DNA of 6,743 nt, from positions 1 through 6,743 of the forward strand of contig JAOZRJ010000088.1 in NCBI GenBank assembly GCA_029931885.1. Reading direction: 5' to 3'. Of this stretch, positions 4,302 through 6,743 are shown piece by piece. The stretch's first letter is position 1; the number at the start of each line of letters is the position of its first letter. The notes under the pieces were generated by a model. The model saw only the letters and a program-made list of their open reading frames with translations, did not search any database and was not told where the DNA came from. The position numbers and the translations under genes were made by a program. Source of the DNA: Candidatus Omnitrophota bacterium. Lineage in GTDB: Bacteria; Omnitrophota; Koll11; Zapsychrales; Aceulaceae.

Positions 4302-5039
4302 ATGCATCGCTCTTATTGCAAAAACCTAAACCTTAATAATAAAATTACAGCCATTTCTTCGAAAAACGAAATTTCTCATATTAAAAAAGTTCTTCGTCAA
4401 AAAGAAGGAGATTCTATTTGTATTTTTGACGGCAAGGGAACAGAAATAATAGGAAAAATTATTTCTTCATCAGACAAGCTCATAAAAATTGAAACAACCC
4501 AAATTTCTCATCAAAAACAAAAAGCCTTCCATGTAACACTTGCATGCGCTATTCCTAAGAAATCTAAATTCGAATTAATTATTGAAAAGTGCACCGAGCT
4601 AGGAGTTGATCGCATTATCCCTCTCAAAACAAAACGGACAGAATTTTACATTCCTAAAGAAAAATACGATAAAAAACTTAAACGATATGAAGCCGTCAGC
4701 ATTAATGCGTCAAAACAATCTAATCGAAAAACTTTACCCGAAATTTGTCAAATTATGAACTTTAAAGACGCTTTATCGACGATTGATAATAATTGCCTAG
4801 CTCTTATCGGATCACTCTCCGCTGATCGAAAAAATCTAAAAGATGTTTTCCCGAAATTACTTAAAAATAAAAAACATATTATTTGTTTTATCGGTCCTGA
4901 AGGAGATTTCACAAATGATGAAATGACTCTGTCAATTGAAGCAGGATGTATACCAGTTTCTCTAGGGGAAACTGTTTTAAAAGTCGATACTGCTGCAATA
5001 AGTGCTATATCTTATATTAATCTAAGTATACATATATAA
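4302..5039 (+). CDS. rsmE: 16S rRNA (uracil-1498-N3)-methyltransferase RsmE
   Basis: RsmE methylates N3 of U1498 in 16S rRNA of the 30S subunit, using S-adenosylmethionine; it is a cytoplasmic SPOUT-fold enzyme. The 245-residue length is normal for the family. The start MHRSY matches the usual MHRFF opening, followed by the PUA-like domain containing H-I-K-K-V-L-R (26-32). The SPOUT domain shows EKCTELGVDRIIPL (95-108), A-S-K-Q-S-N-R (136-142), the knot motif IGPEGDFTNDE (197-207) and LGETVLKVDTAA (221-232). Two deviations from the usual IGPEGGF and LGxRILRxETA motifs are noted: Asp for Gly, and loss of the Arg in the second motif. No Shine-Dalgarno site is seen, and the start lies just after a terminator. 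A weak TTGGCT (4192-4197) with TATCTA (4215-4220) is the only promoter candidate. Confidence 0.93.
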   Translation: MHRSYCKNLNLNNKITAISSKNEISHIKKVLRQKEGDSICIFDGKGTEIIGKIISSSDKLIKIETTQISHQKQKAFHVTLACAIPKKSKFELIIEKCTELGVDRIIPLKTKRTEFYIPKEKYDKKLKRYEAVSINASKQSNRKTLPEICQIMNFKDALSTIDNNCLALIGSLSADRKNLKDVFPKLLKNKKHIICFIGPEGDFTNDEMTLSIEAGCIPVSLGETVLKVDTAAISAISYINLSIHI

Positions 5040-5121
5040 GACTCTTTTTAGAAAATTCCTTTCGTGAATTCAAACTTACCATAACTCACTGCCATTCAAT
5101 AACTTATATCACCTAGACAAT

Positions 5122-5148
5122 TCTTGAAACAATTGACATTTTTCAAGA
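5122..5148 (+). promoter_or_regulatory. Inverted repeat over the recA -35 box, possible SOS operator
   Basis: TCTTGAAA (5122-5129) and TTTCAAGA (5141-5148) are perfect inverted arms separated by 11 bases that contain the -35 hexamer. The position suits a repressor that blocks RNA polymerase, as LexA does at recA in many bacteria. The sequence matches neither the CTGT-N8-ACAG nor the GAAC-N4-GTTC type of LexA box. The role is inferred from position and symmetry. Confidence 0.5.
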
Positions 5149-5161
5149 GCTCGTGTATAAT
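5133..5161 (+). promoter_or_regulatory. Consensus sigma-70-type promoter of recA
   Basis: TTGACA (5133-5138) and TATAAT (5156-5161) are perfect hexamers with a 17-base spacer. Transcription would start near 5168, leaving a leader of about 26 bases. It is the strongest promoter in the window. Confidence 0.92.
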
Positions 5162-5182
5162 TCATTCTCACTACAAATAAAC

Positions 5183-5187
5183 GGAGG
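5183..5187 (+). promoter_or_regulatory. Ribosome binding site of recA
   Basis: GGAGG lies six bases before ATG 5194 and supports that start. Confidence 0.85.
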
Positions 5188-5193
5188 ATACGC

Positions 5194-6213
5194 ATGAAGG
5201 ATCAGAAAAAAGCAAACGTGAATACTGCGGATAAACAAAAAGCACTTGAATTGGCTTTATCTCAAATCGAAAAACAATTTGGCAAAGGTTCTATCATGAA
5301 GCTCGGTCATGATGTTGTGTCAAATATTGAATCAATTCCTACGGGCTCTATTGCTCTAGATATTGCCCTTGGCATAGGAGGAGTCCCTCGCGGTCGCGTT
5401 GTAGAAATATATGGTCCAGAATCTTCAGGAAAAACAACTTTAACCTTAAGCATCATCAATCAAATACAAAAGCAAGGAGGCGTTGCAGCTTTTATTGATG
5501 CTGAGCATGCATTTGATGCTGTATATGCTAAAAAGCTTGGATTAAAATTAGATGACTTACTCATCTCTCAACCTGACACCGGAGAGCAGGCCCTAGAAAT
5601 TGCTGAAACCCTTACAAGATCAAATGCAGTAGATTTAATTGTCATTGATTCAGTCGCCGCACTTACACCAAGGGCGGAAATTGAAGGCGACATGGGCGCT
5701 TCTCATATGGGACTACAAGCACGATTAATGTCACAGGCACTGCGAAAATTGACTGCTGTTATTAGTAAATCAAATACATGCATTATCTTCATCAATCAGA
5801 TACGAATGAAAATCGGAGTTATGTTCGGCTCACCGGAAACAACAACAGGTGGACGCGCATTAAAATTTTATTCTTCTGTACGCATTGATTTAAGAAGAAT
5901 CGAAACGCTTAAAAAAGACGATGTTGCTATTGGAAGTCGCGTTAAAGCAAAAATTGTGAAAAATAAAGTCGCAGCGCCTTTTCGTGAAGCACAATTTGAA
6001 ATCCATTTTAACGAAGGCATTTCAAAAATCAGCGATATTATTGATCAAGGCGTTAAGTCCGAGATCATCAATAAATCTGGAGCATGGTTTTCTTACGAAA
6101 ACGAAAAAATAGGACAAGGAAGAGAGAGTGTAAGAGCGTTCCTGAAAGAAAATCCTAAAATTCTTAACGAGATTGAAAAAAAGATTCGAGAATCATTAAA
6201 AGAAAAAAAATAA
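5194..6213 (+). CDS. recA: RecA recombinase
   Basis: RecA binds single-stranded DNA, hydrolyses ATP, drives homologous pairing and strand exchange, and in SOS responses promotes LexA self-cleavage. The 339 residues show the core family signatures: [15 protein letters not shown] in the N-terminal region (24-38), Walker [10 protein letters not shown] (74-82), catalytic Glu104 in IDAEHAFD, and Walker B LIVIDS (148-153). The loop 1 region is around [18 protein letters not shown] (164-181), and loop 2 follows [20 protein letters not shown] (199-218). The C-terminus is short and ends in a basic stretch (RESLKEKK) rather than the acidic tail of some proteobacterial RecA proteins. The gene appears complete, with a consensus promoter, and is followed six bases later by recX. 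Confidence 0.99.
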   Translation: MKDQKKANVNTADKQKALELALSQIEKQFGKGSIMKLGHDVVSNIESIPTGSIALDIALGIGGVPRGRVVEIYGPESSGKTTLTLSIINQIQKQGGVAAFIDAEHAFDAVYAKKLGLKLDDLLISQPDTGEQALEIAETLTRSNAVDLIVIDSVAALTPRAEIEGDMGASHMGLQARLMSQALRKLTAVISKSNTCIIFINQIRMKIGVMFGSPETTTGGRALKFYSSVRIDLRRIETLKKDDVAIGSRVKAKIVKNKVAAPFREAQFEIHFNEGISKISDIIDQGVKSEIINKSGAWFSYENEKIGQGRESVRAFLKENPKILNEIEKKIRESLKEKK

Positions 6214-6219
6214 TTTCTC

Positions 6220-6699
6220 ATGTTGCCTGAGAATAATGACAATCTTATTACAAAAGCAAAAAAAACTGCTTACAATCTTTTAAGTGTGCGCAGTCGAAGC
6301 GAAAAAGAACTTATAAAGCGCCTAACACAAAAAAGTTTTTCACAAAAAGTCATTCGTAAGATTGTTCACGAATTAAAGAAAACTGATCTTTTAAACGACG
6401 CAAAATTTTCAGAAGACTGGATTCAATCCAAGCTCAAAAAAGGGTTCGGTCCCAAAAGAATCACTCTTGAATTAAGGGAAAAAGGGGTTAGTTACTCAGT
6501 AATCATAAAAGAATTAAAAAAATCTCTTAAGAATTATTCTGAAAGCTCTATTATTCAAGAACTTATTCGTAAGCGAATTCAGCAATATCGAAAACTTGAG
6601 AAGACGGTAATGCAAAGACGCTTATATGGGTATCTACTTCGTCGAGGATTCTCATCTGACGTGATAACAAGCATAATAAAAAAATATGACAACAATTGA
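6220..6699 (+). CDS. recX: RecX, regulator of RecA
   Basis: RecX binds RecA filaments and limits their extension and activity. The 159-residue protein is highly basic and helical, as usual, and shows the three-helix repeats of the family: AYNLLSVRSRSEKELIKRL (17-35), the D-L-L-N-D-A-K-F-S-E-D-W-I phrase (56-68), GFGPKRITLELREKGV (75-90) and RRLYGYLLRRGFSSDVI (133-149). The start lies six bases after the recA stop and has no Shine-Dalgarno site, so translation is probably coupled to recA, keeping RecX low relative to RecA. The 3' end overlaps alaS by 14 bases. Confidence 0.96.
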   Translation: MLPENNDNLITKAKKTAYNLLSVRSRSEKELIKRLTQKSFSQKVIRKIVHELKKTDLLNDAKFSEDWIQSKLKKGFGPKRITLELREKGVSYSVIIKELKKSLKNYSESSIIQELIRKRIQQYRKLEKTVMQRRLYGYLLRRGFSSDVITSIIKKYDNN

Positions 6700-6743
6700 A
6701 ATCAGAAAAAAATTCTTAAAATTTTTCGCCTCAAAAGGTCACT
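6686..6743 (+). CDS. alaS: Alanyl-tRNA synthetase, N-terminal start only (partial)
   Basis: Starting at ATG 6686, inside the end of recX and in another frame, the 19 complete codons read MTTIEIRKKFLKFFASKGH before the window ends. This is the characteristic opening of AlaRS (pattern M-x-x-x-E-I-R-x-x-F-L-x-F-F-x-x-x-G-H), the class II enzyme that charges tRNA-Ala. The recA-recX-alaS order is common in bacteria and supports the call. The frame does not stop before the window edge. Confidence 0.93.
   Translation, partial: MTTIEIRKKFLKFFASKGH

Noticed and set aside
5122..5148. Terminator of rsmE
   Set aside because: The inverted repeat has AT-rich 8-base arms, an 11-base loop holding the recA -35 box and no T-run behind it, so an operator role fits better.

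Overview
The window is AT-rich bacterial DNA with every gene on the + strand. It joins a type IV pilus (or type II secretion-like) pilin locus to a conserved housekeeping block. The recA-recX-alaS order occurs in many bacteria. A PilC tail followed by a long run of small prepilins suggests a Gram-negative-type (diderm) bacterium. A candidate-phylum lineage such as Omnitrophota or a relative is my best guess, but that is an impression from gene content and composition, not something the sequence proves.

Layout: bases 1-95 are the last codons of a PilC/GspF inner-membrane platform protein. Bases 223-4199 hold eight consecutive prepilin genes. All have a short basic leader, a processing site, Glu at mature position 5 and a hydrophobic N-terminal helix. 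They fall into groups: (a) two related likely major pilins at 223-660 and 2986-3408; (b) three related four-cysteine pilins at 732-1115, 1115-1540 and 1941-2342; (c) a GspI/PilV-like protein at 1557-1928; (d) a GspJ/PilW-like protein at 2333-2944; (e) a pilin with an unusual proline/glutamate linker and helical tail at 3597-4199. A strong intrinsic terminator (672-710) separates the first pilin from the second, and the genes after it are packed or overlapping. The likely design is an abundant first pilin and minor pilins made by readthrough. A tRNA-like remnant without an anticodon arm (3469-3519) lies between the seventh and eighth pilins. The eighth has its own extended -10 promoter and a long perfect terminator stem (4244-4281).

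Bases 4302-6743 hold rsmE (16S rRNA m3U methyltransferase), recA (near-consensus promoter, with an 8-bp-arm inverted repeat over its -35 box that could be an SOS operator), recX (RecA regulator) and the first 19 codons of alaS.

The pilins, together with the upstream platform protein and presumably ATPases and a prepilin peptidase outside the window, would build a surface filament. The GspI-like and GspJ-like proteins are candidates for an initiating tip complex. Strong Shine-Dalgarno sites appear only before the genes that start transcripts (223, 3597, 5194). No insertion sequence, CRISPR array or phage gene was seen. No stretch over 300 bases lacks a gene; the largest gap (3409-3596) holds the tRNA-like remnant and a promoter.
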